DNA of 64,000 bases from an uncultured bacterium (GTDB lineage Bacteria; Planctomycetota; JAJSAM01; JAJVHW01). Shown in pieces: positions 8,835 through 17,959 of this stretch. Within the stretch, counting starts at the first letter, position 1. Every line of letters begins with the position of its first letter. The position numbers and the translations under genes were made by a program. Location of the stretch: the NCBI GenBank assembly GCA_937996235.1, contig CALKVK010000009.1, forward strand, positions 186,001 through 250,000. Reading direction: 5' to 3'. Below the pieces are notes generated by a model. It searched no databases. It was not told where the DNA came from and worked only from the letters and a program-made list of their open reading frames with translations.

Positions 8835-10505
8835 CTACGGCTGCTGCTTGGGCGCCGAGGTGGACGACGAAGGCGACGTCGGGTTCGGTGCCTTGCCGCC
8901 GAGCTGCGGCGGGCGGTTGAACCCGGCGAAGTAGAACGTCACGCCCATGAGGCCGCGGAGGTTCGAGTAGCTGCTGTCGTGCTCTGCGAGCCGCTGCTCC
9001 CAGTCCACCGACACGTCCAGGTCGACCCAGTCCTCGATGGGGTAGCGGACGCCGACGCCCAGGCCGGCCCGGTTGACCGGTCCGAAGTGCGCGCGGGTCG
9101 GCGGCGGTGCACCGTTCGCGTAGTCCGGGCTGAGCTGCCCCGACGGGTCCGAGTGCTCGAAGAACGCCTGGAAGCGACCCGTCACGCGGCGCGAGAAGCT
9201 GTGCGTGACCGAGAAGTCGATCCGGTCGTTGATCTGGTAGTTGCCGTGGAAGCTGAACTGGTTGGCACGCGTGTAGCGCAGGTCGAGCGTCGTCCGCGGG
9301 TTCATGAGGTACTGCAGCGCGGCGTTCACGCGCAGGCTCGTGTTGCGGCTGTTCTCGTCGCGCCGGTAGACCTGGTTGCCCGCCGCGAAGTTGCCGTCCT
9401 GGTAGGCGGCATGGTCGAAGCCGAGCGACAGGTTGCCGCGCAGCCCGCGGAACTCGCCGGAGCGCAGCGGGATCGTGCCGTCGATGCCGACGTCGAAGCC
9501 CCACACGTTGCCGTCGTTGATGCGGTCGGACTCACGGCTGTCGTCGCGGTAGCGCGCCTGGCCGTAGATCCGGACGCGCCGCCAGAACGGGTACGAGACG
9601 CGCGCCGCGTACTCGAGCTCGTGGCGGTTGATGTCCTTGAACGTGTCCTCGTCGGTGTCGAAGTCGCGCCACGACGCCGAGAACTGGTAGGTCATCTTCG
9701 TGCCGAACAGCACGTCGCGGTCGACGCCGACGCGGGCGATCGCCCGCTGCGTCGTGCGCTCGAAGCGGTTCGCGAAGTCGATGTCGGTCGGGTCCTCGCG
9801 CTCCTCGTACGCGTACGAGAGGCTGCCCCACACGTCGCGGCTGAAGCGATGGCTCAGGCCGGCCTGCGAGTCGAGCTCCCAGCCGTTCGGCTGCTCGTCG
9901 CGGAAGCGGAACTGCCAGCGCGACTCGATCGAGGCCGAGATGCGCGTCCGGCCGCCGTTCAGCAGCGTGTCGGCGAGCACGCCCACGTCGTCGGTCTGGC
10001 TCCAGCCGCTCTGGCGGCCGGGCCGGTCCGGGTTGGGGAAGCGCAGTCCGGTCTTGTTCTTCCGGTAGATGTTCGAGTCCCACTCCGCGCCCACCCGCAC
10101 GTACGGCAGGATGCGGATGCGACCGAACTTGAGGTCGCCGCGCGGCCACACGGGGACCTGGCCGAGGCGGCGGTACGAGAGCGACGAGGTGCTCACGAAG
10201 TCCTGGGCGAGACGGAAGAACGTCTCCTCGAGCGTCTCGGGGTTGCTCGCCCCGTACGGCTCCCACTTCGGAATCTCGCGCGCAGCCTCCTCGACGGCGG
10301 AGTCGCGGGCGGCGGCGGCCTCGGCCGCCTCCTTCTCCATCTGCTCGCGCTTGGCGCGGGCAGCTTCCTCCGCAGTCGGCGTCGCGGCCGGCGCGTCGGC
10401 GGGCGCCGGCGGCGCGGCCGATCCGGGTGCGGACTGAGCCATCGCGGGCGCGATCAGCGAGAACACGCCGAGCGCAGCCACTGCCATCCCTCGCCTACCC
10501 ATCAT
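8835..10505 (-). CDS. outer-membrane beta-barrel protein of the polysaccharide locus
   Basis: 556 residues. A signal peptide ends near APAMAQ (residue 24), followed by an Ala/Pro-rich, partly helical segment with Glu/Ala repeats to about residue 80. After that comes a long run of alternating aromatic/polar beta-strands (for example RILPYVRVGAEWDSNIYRK and DLDVSVDWEQRL) ending in a barrel-like strand GLMGVTFYFAGF. This resembles the outer_beta/BBP2 class of barrels found with EpsD/Wza systems. It probably acts in the outer membrane as an export partner or adhesion porin. The C-terminal 25 residues are a low-complexity Ser/Pro tail. Confidence 0.8.
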   Translation of the reverse strand: MMGRRGMAVAALGVFSLIAPAMAQSAPGSAAPPAPADAPAATPTAEEAARAKREQMEKEAAEAAAARDSAVEEAAREIPKWEPYGASNPETLEETFFRLAQDFVSTSSLSYRRLGQVPVWPRGDLKFGRIRILPYVRVGAEWDSNIYRKNKTGLRFPNPDRPGRQSGWSQTDDVGVLADTLLNGGRTRISASIESRWQFRFRDEQPNGWELDSQAGLSHRFSRDVWGSLSYAYEEREDPTDIDFANRFERTTQRAIARVGVDRDVLFGTKMTYQFSASWRDFDTDEDTFKDINRHELEYAARVSYPFWRRVRIYGQARYRDDSRESDRINDGNVWGFDVGIDGTIPLRSGEFRGLRGNLSLGFDHAAYQDGNFAAGNQVYRRDENSRNTSLRVNAALQYLMNPRTTLDLRYTRANQFSFHGNYQINDRIDFSVTHSFSRRVTGRFQAFFEHSDPSGQLSPDYANGAPPPTRAHFGPVNRAGLGVGVRYPIEDWVDLDVSVDWEQRLAEHDSSYSNLRGLMGVTFYFAGFNRPPQLGGKAPNPTSPSSSTSAPKQQP

Positions 10506-10593
10506 GTGACGTCTCCCCCACCCTTCCTCGTAGCGTCCGCAGCCTCATCGGGGACCGCGCGCCGGGGTCACCCCCGCCGCCCGGGCCCGCCCG

Positions 10594-11532
10594 TCAGCGC
10601 CGCCCCGGGCGGGACACGCTCGCGTCCGCCGCGTTCTCCACCGGTTCGTCGTACGGCAGGAGGTCGTCGAACGGATGGTAGATGTGCGAGATCCCGTCGT
10701 TCTGGATCACGTTGCCGTTGCCGTCGAACGTGATCGAGTCGCCGGGAGCGAGGAACACCAGCGTGCACTGGCTTCCGATCTGCACGAGACCGATGTCCTT
10801 GCCGATGTAGGTGAGCCGCGCGCCGCCGTCGCCGGTGCGCTCGACCTTGAACTCCCGCTGCGGGCCGTACGCGATCGGCCGGTCGCCGATCATCAGCGTG
10901 GCCATGTCGCGCGTCGCGTCGCCGCGCGCGGTCGTGGCGACGTCGCCCGTCTTCGGGTCGCCCTCGCGGACGTTCATGGTCCACGCGCCGCGGAGCTCCT
11001 GGTAGCGCTGCTCGCCCCACATCCAGATCTTGGCGAAGTCGCCGTCGCGGTACTCGAAGGAGACCCGCGTGCCGGGGGCGACGCGGGCGAAGCCGGTGGC
11101 GTTCTGCAGGACGAGCGAGACGTCGTACGGCGTCTGCACCTCGACCGCCACGCCGCGCGTGTACGCCTCGCTGATGACGCCGGAGTGCAGGCGCACGCGG
11201 CGCCCCTTCGGGGCCAGCTCGACGAACTCCAGCTTCGTCGGGCCGACCAGCGCGAGCGTCGCGCCGTCCGCGAGGGTCACCGTGAGGCGGCTGCCCGAGG
11301 CGACCCACAGGATGTCGCCCTCGGAGAACTTCGTCGTCGCCCCCACGGGCGTCGTCTTCCCGCCGGACTCGACGTTCGCCTTGCCGCTCTGCGAGCCGGC
11401 GGCGGCGTTCTCGGCCGACGCGGCGTGCGCCGAGCCGACGAGGGCGAGCGCACCTGCGGCGGCGACGAACGCGGCCAGAAGCCCTGCGCGGAGCGATCCG
11501 AGGCGTCGACCGCCCCTGTTCAGGAACATCAT
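10594..11532 (-). CDS. FecR-domain secreted protein
   Basis: 312 residues. The start was chosen at the first of two ATGs, preceded by GGAGG at good spacing. A signal peptide ends near GSAHA. The FecR-like beta domain covers roughly residues 50-165, with the hallmark GDILWVASGSRLTVTLADGATLALVGPTKLEF region (given by position, not in full: residues 70-101). It is the first gene of the leftward polysaccharide run and lies 88 bp before the beta-barrel gene. Here FecR is probably a structural periplasmic domain rather than a TonB sensor, because no sigma factor or anti-sigma helix is encoded nearby. Confidence 0.8.
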   Translation of the reverse strand: MMFLNRGGRRLGSLRAGLLAAFVAAAGALALVGSAHAASAENAAAGSQSGKANVESGGKTTPVGATTKFSEGDILWVASGSRLTVTLADGATLALVGPTKLEFVELAPKGRRVRLHSGVISEAYTRGVAVEVQTPYDVSLVLQNATGFARVAPGTRVSFEYRDGDFAKIWMWGEQRYQELRGAWTMNVREGDPKTGDVATTARGDATRDMATLMIGDRPIAYGPQREFKVERTGDGGARLTYIGKDIGLVQIGSQCTLVFLAPGDSITFDGNGNVIQNDGISHIYHPFDDLLPYDEPVENAADASVSRPGRR

Positions 11533-11772
11533 TCCCGGCCTCCTGGGAACCGACACGAGGCTCCGTGGCAACGGACTCCAGCCAACGCGGGAACGCGCCG
11601 AGCCCCTGCCCGTTCCCCGGCTGAACAGCCTGATGCTACGTCTGCACAGGCGGTACGCAATTTACCGATCGGCAGAACAGGCTCGAATTTTGAACCGGTC
11701 CCGCGAGCGTGCGCGAGCCCGGGCGGCGCCGCCTCGGCGCGTGCCACTCCCGCACGCGCCCCGCCGCACGCC
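11533..11772 (-). promoter_or_regulatory. upstream region of the polysaccharide operon
   Basis: This 240-bp gap between accC and the FecR gene holds no credible ORF. It contains the most AT-rich patch of the first 17 kb (about 11656-11697, including AATTTACCG and GAATTTTGAA), a plausible place for the operon promoter and also for accC transcription to end. No convincing -35/-10 pair could be assigned, so only the location is proposed. Confidence 0.35.
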
Positions 11773-13125
11773 TCAGACCCCGCCCGCGGCCAGGAAGTCC
11801 TCGACGAAGCCGGTGTCGTAGTGCCCGGCAGCGAACCCCGCGTGGCCGAGGATGCGCCGGTGGAAGGGGATGGTCGTCCGGATTCCGGACACCGTGAACT
11901 CGTCGAGGGCCCGCGCGAGGCGGCCGATCGCCGCGCGGCGGTCGGCGGCGTGCACGATCAGCTTCGCGATCATCGAGTCGTAGTGCGGGGGCACCACGTA
12001 CCCGGCGTAGGCGTGGGAGTCGACGCGCACGCCCGGCCCGCCGGGCGGGTGCCAGTTCGTGATCTCGCCGGCGGACGGCCGGAACTCGTGCTCCGGGTCC
12101 TCGGCGTTCACGCGCACCTCGATCGCCGCGCCGCGCACGCGGATGTCGTCCTGGTCGTACCCGAGCTTCTCGCCGGCGGCGATGCGCAGCTGCTCCTTCA
12201 CGATGTCGATGCCCGTGATCATCTCGGTGACGGGGTGCTCGACCTGCACGCGCGCGTTGACCTCGATGAAGTAGAAGCTGTTGTCGCGGTCCACGAGGAA
12301 CTCGACCGTGCCCGCGCTGTGGTAGCCGATGCTCTTCAGCAGCTTGACCGCCGAGCGGTGCATCTTCCGGCGCACCTCGCGGGGCAGCGACGGGCAGGGG
12401 CTCTCCTCGAGCATCTTCTGGTGGCGGCGCTGCACGGAGCAGTCGCGCTCGAAGAGGTGCACGAGGTTGCCGTGCTGGTCGCCCAGGATCTGCACCTCGA
12501 CGTGCCGCGGACGGTCGAGGAACTTCTCGAGGTAGACGGAGCCGTCGCCGAACGCGGCCGCAGCCTCCGCCGACGCCGCCTGGAGCGCCTGGCGCAGGCT
12601 CATGTCGTTGTGGGCCACGCGCATGCCGCGGCCGCCGCCGCCGGCGGACGCCTTCACGAGCACCGGGTAGCCGATCTCGCGCGCGACGCGCAGCGCCTCG
12701 GTCTCCTCGCGCAGCGTGCCGACGCTGCCGGGGACGACGGGCACCCCGGCCTTCTTCGCCGCCGCGCGCGCGGCCGACTTGTCGCCCATCGTCCGGATCG
12801 CCTCGGGCGACGGCCCGACGAACGTGATGTTCGACGCCTGGCAGATCTCGGCGAAGTGCGCGTTCTCCGAGAGGAAGCCGTACCCCGGGTGGATCGCGTC
12901 GACGTCCGCGATCTCGGCCGCCGCGAGGATGTTGGGGATCGAGAGGTACGACTTCGCGGAGGCCGGCGCGCCGATGCAGATCGTCTCGTCGGCGAAGCGC
13001 AGGTAGCCGGCCTTGGCGTCGGCCGTGCTGTAGACGGCCACCGTCTGCAGGCCGAGCTCGCGGCACGCGCGGATGACGCGCAGCGCGATCTCGCCGCGGT
13101 TGGCCACGAGGACCCGCGACAGCAT
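11773..13125 (-). CDS. accC: acetyl-CoA carboxylase, biotin carboxylase subunit
   Basis: 450 residues, full length. Biotin carboxylase N-domain VLVANRGEIALRVIRACRELG, the glycine-rich ATP-grasp loop KASAGGGGRGMRVA near residue 160, the metal-binding and catalytic segment EFLVDRDNSFYFIEVNARVQVEHPVTE (start about residue 268) and the C-terminal domain with the RTTIPFHRRIL region are all intact. It carboxylates biotin on AccB using ATP and bicarbonate for fatty-acid synthesis. It starts 6 bp after the accB stop, so the pair is co-expressed. Confidence 0.96.
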   Translation of the reverse strand: MLSRVLVANRGEIALRVIRACRELGLQTVAVYSTADAKAGYLRFADETICIGAPASAKSYLSIPNILAAAEIADVDAIHPGYGFLSENAHFAEICQASNITFVGPSPEAIRTMGDKSAARAAAKKAGVPVVPGSVGTLREETEALRVAREIGYPVLVKASAGGGGRGMRVAHNDMSLRQALQAASAEAAAAFGDGSVYLEKFLDRPRHVEVQILGDQHGNLVHLFERDCSVQRRHQKMLEESPCPSLPREVRRKMHRSAVKLLKSIGYHSAGTVEFLVDRDNSFYFIEVNARVQVEHPVTEMITGIDIVKEQLRIAAGEKLGYDQDDIRVRGAAIEVRVNAEDPEHEFRPSAGEITNWHPPGGPGVRVDSHAYAGYVVPPHYDSMIAKLIVHAADRRAAIGRLARALDEFTVSGIRTTIPFHRRILGHAGFAAGHYDTGFVEDFLAAGGV

Positions 13126-13131
13126 CGGCGA

Positions 13132-13656
13132 CTAGACTCCGCCGCCGCCGGTGGGACGGACCAGGAAGAGCGGCTGGCCGAACTCCACCGGCTCGCCGTT
13201 CTGGACCAGGATCTCGAGGATCTCGCCCTCGATCTCGGCCTTGATCTCGTTCATCACCTTCATCGCCTCGATGATGCAGACCACCGAGTCCTTGGTGATG
13301 CGGTCGCCCACCTCGGAGAACGGCGCCGCGTCCGGGCTCGGCGAGCGGTAGAAGGTCCCGACCATCGGCGACGGGATCTCGGCGCCGCGCTGCCCGCCGG
13401 CGGCGGGGGCTGCCGCGGGGGCGCCGGTCGGCTGGGCCGCCGGGAGCGCGGGGGCGTAGCCGGCCATGGGCATCGGCATGGGCATCGCCAGCGGCCCCGT
13501 CTGCATCCCGGGGACCGCCCGGACCACGCGGACGCGCTTGCCCTCGATGTCGATCTCGACCTCCGCGAGCGACATCGACTCCATCAGCTTCCCGAGCCTG
13601 CGCACCTCGGCCAGGTCGAGTCTGGGCTGGTTGCCGTCCGACTTCTCCGCGCTCAC
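13132..13656 (-). CDS. accB: biotin carboxyl carrier protein of acetyl-CoA carboxylase
   Basis: 174 residues from a GTG that overlaps the asd stop (GTGA). It has the usual plan: an N-terminal helical segment (LDLAEVRRLGKLMESMSLAEVEI), a Pro/Ala/Met-rich linker around residues 50-90, and a C-terminal biotinyl domain with PSPMVGTFYRSPSP and the biotinylation motif EAMKVMNEI near residue 137. The C-terminus carries a short Gly-rich tail (TGGGGV). It carries carboxybiotin between AccC and the AccAD carboxyltransferase, which is not encoded in the window. Confidence 0.95.
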   Translation of the reverse strand: MSAEKSDGNQPRLDLAEVRRLGKLMESMSLAEVEIDIEGKRVRVVRAVPGMQTGPLAMPMPMPMAGYAPALPAAQPTGAPAAAPAAGGQRGAEIPSPMVGTFYRSPSPDAAPFSEVGDRITKDSVVCIIEAMKVMNEIKAEIEGEILEILVQNGEPVEFGQPLFLVRPTGGGGV

Positions 13657-14669
13657 AGGCGCCCCCTCCCGATCAAGAGTTCCGCGATCTGCACCGCGTT
13701 CCACGCCGCTCCCTTGAGCAGCTGGTCGCCCACCGCCCAGAGGACGATCCCGCCAGGCCGGGTGAAGTCCTCCCGCACGCGCCCCACGCGCACTTCGAGG
13801 TGCCCGGAGACGTCGAGCGGCGTAGGGTAGTCCGGCGTCCCGCCCCCGTCCACGAGGACGACGCCGGGCGCCGCGCGCAGGATCTCCCGCGCCCTGTCCG
13901 CCGTGATGGGCGTCCGGAATTCCAGCGTGGCCGCCACGGAGTGGGCGCGGGCGACGGGCACGCGCACACAGGTCCCGACCACGGCGACGTCGTCCGCGTC
14001 GAGGATCTTGCGCGTCTCGTCGTGGAGCTTGCGCTCCTCCTTCGTGAACCCGTCGTCGCGGAACACGTCCACCTGCGGGATCACGTTCCCGTGCAGGACC
14101 CGCGGGAGCACGCGGGCCTCGAGCGGCTCCCCCGCCGCGGCCTGCCGCACCTGCTGCGCGTACTCGCCGAGCGCCGAGGCCCCGGCGCCCGACGCGGCCT
14201 GGTAGGAGCTCACGACGGCGCGCACGAGCCCCGCCTCGCGGTGCAGCGGCGCCGCCGCCATCAGGAACACGATCGTCGTGCAGTTCGGCACGGCGAGGAC
14301 GCCGCGGTGCGCGTCCGCGGCGTCCGGGTTGATCTCGGGCACGACCAGCGGCACATCGGGATCGAGACGGAACGCGCTGCTGTTGTCGACGACCACGGCG
14401 CCGTGCGCGCGGGCCACCGGGACGAACCGCCGGCTGCGGTCGCCGCCGCACGAGAAGAAGACGAGGTCGAGCCCGGCGAGGGACGCGTCGTCGAGCGCGG
14501 CGACGGGCACGTCTTCGCCGCGGAAGCGCATGGTGCGGCCCACCGAGCGCTCGGACGCGAGGAGCCGCAGCTCCGCCGCTGGGAAGTCGCGGTCCTCGAG
14601 CAGCCGCAGCAGCTCGACGCCCACCGCGCCGGTGGCGCCGGCGATCCCCACGCGCAGAGCGCGACTCAT
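13653..14669 (-). CDS. asd: aspartate-semialdehyde dehydrogenase
   Basis: 338 residues. The NADP loop GIAGATGAVGVELLRLL is at residues 8-24, the active-site cysteine is in AVPNCTTI near residue 131, followed by SSYQAASGAGASALGE, and the substrate-binding region contains CVRVPVARAHS. The enzyme reduces aspartyl phosphate to the semialdehyde for lysine/diaminopimelate, methionine and threonine synthesis. Its ATG overlaps the stop of the mog-like gene and its stop overlaps accB, placing it in the middle of a coupled chain of otherwise unrelated functions. Confidence 0.94.
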   Translation of the reverse strand: MSRALRVGIAGATGAVGVELLRLLEDRDFPAAELRLLASERSVGRTMRFRGEDVPVAALDDASLAGLDLVFFSCGGDRSRRFVPVARAHGAVVVDNSSAFRLDPDVPLVVPEINPDAADAHRGVLAVPNCTTIVFLMAAAPLHREAGLVRAVVSSYQAASGAGASALGEYAQQVRQAAAGEPLEARVLPRVLHGNVIPQVDVFRDDGFTKEERKLHDETRKILDADDVAVVGTCVRVPVARAHSVAATLEFRTPITADRAREILRAAPGVVLVDGGGTPDYPTPLDVSGHLEVRVGRVREDFTRPGGIVLWAVGDQLLKGAAWNAVQIAELLIGRGRL

Positions 14670-15187
14670 GCGGCACCTCCGGCGCGTCCGGGCGGGTCGT
14701 CGGCGCAGTCGCGGAGACCTCCGCGGAGCACCTTCACCGCGTGCGGCAGCACGTCGGCGAGCGCGTCCAGGCAGTCGAGCGCCCCGCCGGGGCTGCCGGG
14801 CAGGTTGACGACGAGGCACGCGCCGCACGTGCCGGCGATGCCCCGCGAGAGGATGGCGCGCGGGAACGCGGCGGCCGTGCGCCGCCGCATCTCCTCCGCG
14901 AGCCCGGGCGCCTCGCGGTCGATGACGTCGCGCGTCGCCTCGGGGGTCACGTCGCGCGGCGCGAACCCGGTGCCGCCGGTCGTGACGACCAGCGCCGACG
15001 TGGCCGCGAGCGCGCGGAGCGCCCCCGCGATCCCCTCGCGCTCGTCGGGCACCGGTGGCGCCAGCGTGGCGTCGAAGCCCAGTTCGCCGAGGCGCGTGAC
15101 GAGGCGCGGTCCCGTCGCGTCGGCGCGCTCGCCCCGCGCGGAGCGGTCCGAGACGGTCAAGACGGTCGCGCGCGGTCGTGCGCTCAC
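14666..15187 (-). CDS. molybdopterin adenylyltransferase/MoaB-Mog family protein
   Basis: 173 residues from a GTG overlapping the moaC stop (GTGA). The MoCF_biosynth domain is recognisable: N-terminal ATVLTVSDRSARGERAD, the conserved VVTTGGTGFAPRDVTPEAT near residue 72, and NLPGSPGGALDCLDAL for MPT binding. Members adenylylate molybdopterin before metal insertion (Mog) or have a related role (MoaB). Its position directly after moaC supports molybdenum cofactor synthesis; Mog versus MoaB cannot be separated by eye. Confidence 0.9.
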   Translation of the reverse strand: MSARPRATVLTVSDRSARGERADATGPRLVTRLGELGFDATLAPPVPDEREGIAGALRALAATSALVVTTGGTGFAPRDVTPEATRDVIDREAPGLAEEMRRRTAAAFPRAILSRGIAGTCGACLVVNLPGSPGGALDCLDALADVLPHAVKVLRGGLRDCADDPPGRAGGAA

Positions 15188-15699
15188 CGGCCGGCGGCCC
15201 CGTCGCGCGTCCAGACGCCCGTGCGTCCGCCCGACTTCACCAGGAGCCGCAGGTCGCGGATCTCGATGCCGCGCTCCACGGCCTTCAGCATGTCGTAGCC
15301 GGCGAGCGCCGCGGCCGCGGCGGCCGTCAGCGCCTCCATCTCGACGCCCGTCCGGTCCTGCGCACGGGCCGTGGTCGTCACACGCAGACCCGTCGCCTCG
15401 AGGGTCACGTCCACGTCCACGCCCGTGAGCGCCACGGGATGGCACAGCGGCAGCAGGTCGGGCGTCCGCTTCGCACCGGCGATCCCCGCGACGCGCATCA
15501 CCGCGGGCACGTCGCCCTTCGGCACGGCCCCGTCGCGCACGAGCGCGAGCGTCGCCGGACTGCAGGCGACGAACGCCTCGGCGCGCGCCTCGCGGGCCGT
15601 GCGGTCCTTCGCGGAGACGTCGACCATGCGCGCCGCGCCGCGCGCGTCGAGGTGCGTGAGCTCGTTGCCGTCGCCGGCGGGTGCGGCCATGCGGCGCAT
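15184..15699 (-). CDS. moaC: cyclic pyranopterin monophosphate synthase
   Basis: About 171 residues from ATG 15699; a second ATG at 15690 would give 168, and neither has a strong ribosome site. MoaC signatures are present: LTHLDARGAARMVDVSAK at the N-terminus, KGDVPAVMRVAGIAGAK, the substrate-site motif LLPLCHPVALTGVDVDV near residue 83, and YDMLKAVERGIEI near residue 137. It converts the MoaA product to cPMP in molybdenum cofactor synthesis. No moaA, moaD or moaE is in the window. The start lies next to the glycosyltransferase stop. Confidence 0.93.
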   Translation of the reverse strand: MRRMAAPAGDGNELTHLDARGAARMVDVSAKDRTAREARAEAFVACSPATLALVRDGAVPKGDVPAVMRVAGIAGAKRTPDLLPLCHPVALTGVDVDVTLEATGLRVTTTARAQDRTGVEMEALTAAAAAALAGYDMLKAVERGIEIRDLRLLVKSGGRTGVWTRDGAAGR

Positions 15700-15700
15700 G

Positions 15701-16855
15701 CTACCCACGCCGCGTGGCGGCCGCCTCTTCGAGGAGCGCGAGCGTGGCGTCCGCCGCGGCGTCCCACCGGAACTGCGCGAGACGCGCCGTGCCGCGCGTC
15801 ACCAGCGCCGCCCGCAGCGCCTCGTCGTGGAGCGCGCGCCCGAGCGCCGCGCCGAACGCAGGCACGTCGTCCGGGTCGACGAGCAGCGCCGCGTCGCCGA
15901 CGATCTCCGGGATGCTCGTCCGGTCCGCGGCGACGACGGGACAGCCGCACGCCATCGCCTCGAGCGGCGGCAGCCCGAAGGTCTCGACGGTCGACGGGTA
16001 CACCATCACGCGCGCGCCGCTGAGGAGCGCCGCCAGCTCGCCGCGCGACGCCGTGCCCGCGACCAGCGTGCTCTCCGCGTAGCCGCACGCCGCGGCCGCC
16101 GCGCGCACGCGCTGCGTGTGGACCTCGGACGCGCGCCCGACCAGCAGGAGCGGCCACGTCTCGCCGCTCCGTCCGCGCCACCATGCGAGCGCCTCGACGG
16201 CGCGCTCGGGACGCTTGAACGGGTTGAGACTCGAGACGAAGAGCACGAAGCGCCCCGGCTCGACACCGCGCGCACGGCACGCGTCCGCGACGCGCGCCGT
16301 GTCGGTGACGCGCGCGACGTCCGCCGGGGCGCCCTCGTGGACGACACGCACGTGCGAAGGGTCGAGGTCCGAGACGACGCGCAGGAGCAGCCGGCGCAGG
16401 TCCTCGGAGACGCAGAGGATGCGCGTCGCGCGTCGCGCGGAGCGCGGCACGGCGCGGCGGAAGTACGCGACGCGCGCCTTCGACATCTCCTCGGGCACGA
16501 CGAACGAGTGCAGGCTCTGCACGCCGAGCACCGCGGGCACGGACAGCCGCCACGGCAGCGCGTTGCCCGGTGCGAAGAGGACGTCCACACGCTCGCGACG
16601 CAGCAGTGTGTCGAGCTGCAGGTGCTCGAAGCGCAGCCTTCGCAGACGCGCACGGTTGTCGAGCGGCACGACCACGCGCCGGACGGGTCCGCGCTCGGGG
16701 AAGAGCGCCGCGGCGTTCGCGGAGCACACGACGGCGATGTCGTGCGCCGCCGCGCGCGGCAGGTCCGCGAGCGCCTCGAGCAGTTCGCGCAGGTAGGTCT
16801 CGCCGCCGCCCGTCTCGCGCGGCACGACGCTGAGCGCGTTCACCCCGATGCGCAT
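15701..16855 (-). CDS. GT4-type glycosyltransferase
   Basis: 384 residues, GT-B fold. The N-terminal domain begins MRIGVNALSVVPRETGGGETYLREL. The C-terminal domain contains FVLFVSSLNPFKRPERAVEA and the nucleotide-sugar binding motif VMVYPSTVETFGLPPLEAMACGCPVV (E-x7-E type, near residue 298). It transfers a sugar to a glycan or lipid acceptor at the cytoplasmic face of the membrane; donor and acceptor are unknown. It heads the chain moaC-mog-asd-accB-accC and is divergent from the BP74-like gene, so the 156-bp gap at 16856-17011 should hold both promoters. Confidence 0.9.
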   Translation of the reverse strand: MRIGVNALSVVPRETGGGETYLRELLEALADLPRAAAHDIAVVCSANAAALFPERGPVRRVVVPLDNRARLRRLRFEHLQLDTLLRRERVDVLFAPGNALPWRLSVPAVLGVQSLHSFVVPEEMSKARVAYFRRAVPRSARRATRILCVSEDLRRLLLRVVSDLDPSHVRVVHEGAPADVARVTDTARVADACRARGVEPGRFVLFVSSLNPFKRPERAVEALAWWRGRSGETWPLLLVGRASEVHTQRVRAAAAACGYAESTLVAGTASRGELAALLSGARVMVYPSTVETFGLPPLEAMACGCPVVAADRTSIPEIVGDAALLVDPDDVPAFGAALGRALHDEALRAALVTRGTARLAQFRWDAAADATLALLEEAAATRRG

Positions 16856-17011
16856 CGGGGCGTTGTAGTCGCGGCCCGTCCCGCGCGGAGCGATTCGCGG
16901 GGAACGCGGAGACACGTGGGCGGCGCGTGGTGGCGCGCGCGTAACCCGCGCGGCGCGGCCGTCGTTCCCAACGCTGCGGGCACATGGACCAAGGGTCTCG
17001 CGAGGAGTCCC

Positions 17012-17929
17012 ATGCCCCGACCGCACGCCCTCCGCTTCGCCGCCGTGGTCCTCGCCGCGTGCGCGCTCCCGCTGTTCCCCGCCGGCGGACATGGCGAGAC
17101 CGCGGCGACGGTCACCGTCCGCCGACTCGAGCTGCGACTGCCCGCGACACGCCCCGGGCGCACGCCGGACCACCGCGTGAAACTCGACGTGTTCGTGCCC
17201 GCCGACGCCGCCGTGCGCGCGTTCGACCCGGAGGCGGGAGACGTCCACGTCGCCGTCGGGGGCGTCGCGTGCATCGACGTCCCCGCGGCGACGGAGAGCG
17301 CGTGGCGCGAGCGCCCCGCGTTCGTCTTCCGCGCCCGCGCCGGCAAGACGCGCGCCCGCCTCGACACCTTCCGCGGCCGCGTGCGCGTGACGGCGCGCGG
17401 ACTCGACTTCTCCGAGCTGACGGGCGACGACGCCGCAGCACTCGCGGTCACGATCCGACTCGGCGCGAACACGTTCGACGCATCTCCGAGGATGCGCGTG
17501 CGCGGCCGACGCTGGCGCCTCGAACGCAGCACCCCTCCCGGTGGCCCGGGCGACCCGGGTGGCCCCGGCGATCCGCCGGTGCCGGATCCGCTCGCCGGCG
17601 GTGTGCTCGCGACCTTCGACGTCTTCGGCCAGCGCTATCGCATCTGGGTCACGAACCCCGTCGCGATCGCGGACCTCGTGCTGCTGCAGCAGGGCAAGAG
17701 CACGCGTGCTATCCCGTCAGGCCGACTCCTCGCCGGGCAGGGCGTCGCAGGGCACAACGCGCCGTGGTCGTGGCACGTGGACCCGGCCGACGTGCAGATG
17801 GTGGACCTCGCCATCGAGGTGTGCGACGGCACGCCGCAGATCGTCGAGAACGACCTCGCGGGCTACCTGAACGTCGGCCGCTACTGCCCGTGGCAGGCGA
17901 CGCTGATCTCGCTCGACGACCACCGCTGA
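17012..17929 (+). CDS. secreted protein with a BP74-like C-terminal domain
   Basis: 305 residues, ATG preceded by GAGGAG. A signal peptide ends near AGGHGE (residue 32). An unknown beta-rich domain covers about residues 35-170, then a Gly/Pro linker PPGGPGDPGGPGDPPVPDP, then a compact domain beginning ATFDVFGQRYRIWVTNP. The latter has IPSGRLLAGQG, NAPWSWHVDPADVQMVDLAIE, CDGTPQIVE and VGRYCPWQATLISL. That pattern matches the BP74 N-domain seen in a Dictyostelium calcium-regulated protease inhibitor and in bacterial secreted proteins. A protease-inhibitor or binding role is possible but unproven. It is a single-gene rightward unit. Confidence 0.72.
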   Translation: MPRPHALRFAAVVLAACALPLFPAGGHGETAATVTVRRLELRLPATRPGRTPDHRVKLDVFVPADAAVRAFDPEAGDVHVAVGGVACIDVPAATESAWRERPAFVFRARAGKTRARLDTFRGRVRVTARGLDFSELTGDDAAALAVTIRLGANTFDASPRMRVRGRRWRLERSTPPGGPGDPGGPGDPPVPDPLAGGVLATFDVFGQRYRIWVTNPVAIADLVLLQQGKSTRAIPSGRLLAGQGVAGHNAPWSWHVDPADVQMVDLAIEVCDGTPQIVENDLAGYLNVGRYCPWQATLISLDDHR

Positions 17930-17959
17930 CGCGTACGGGAGGGACGGTCTCGCGGGCGA

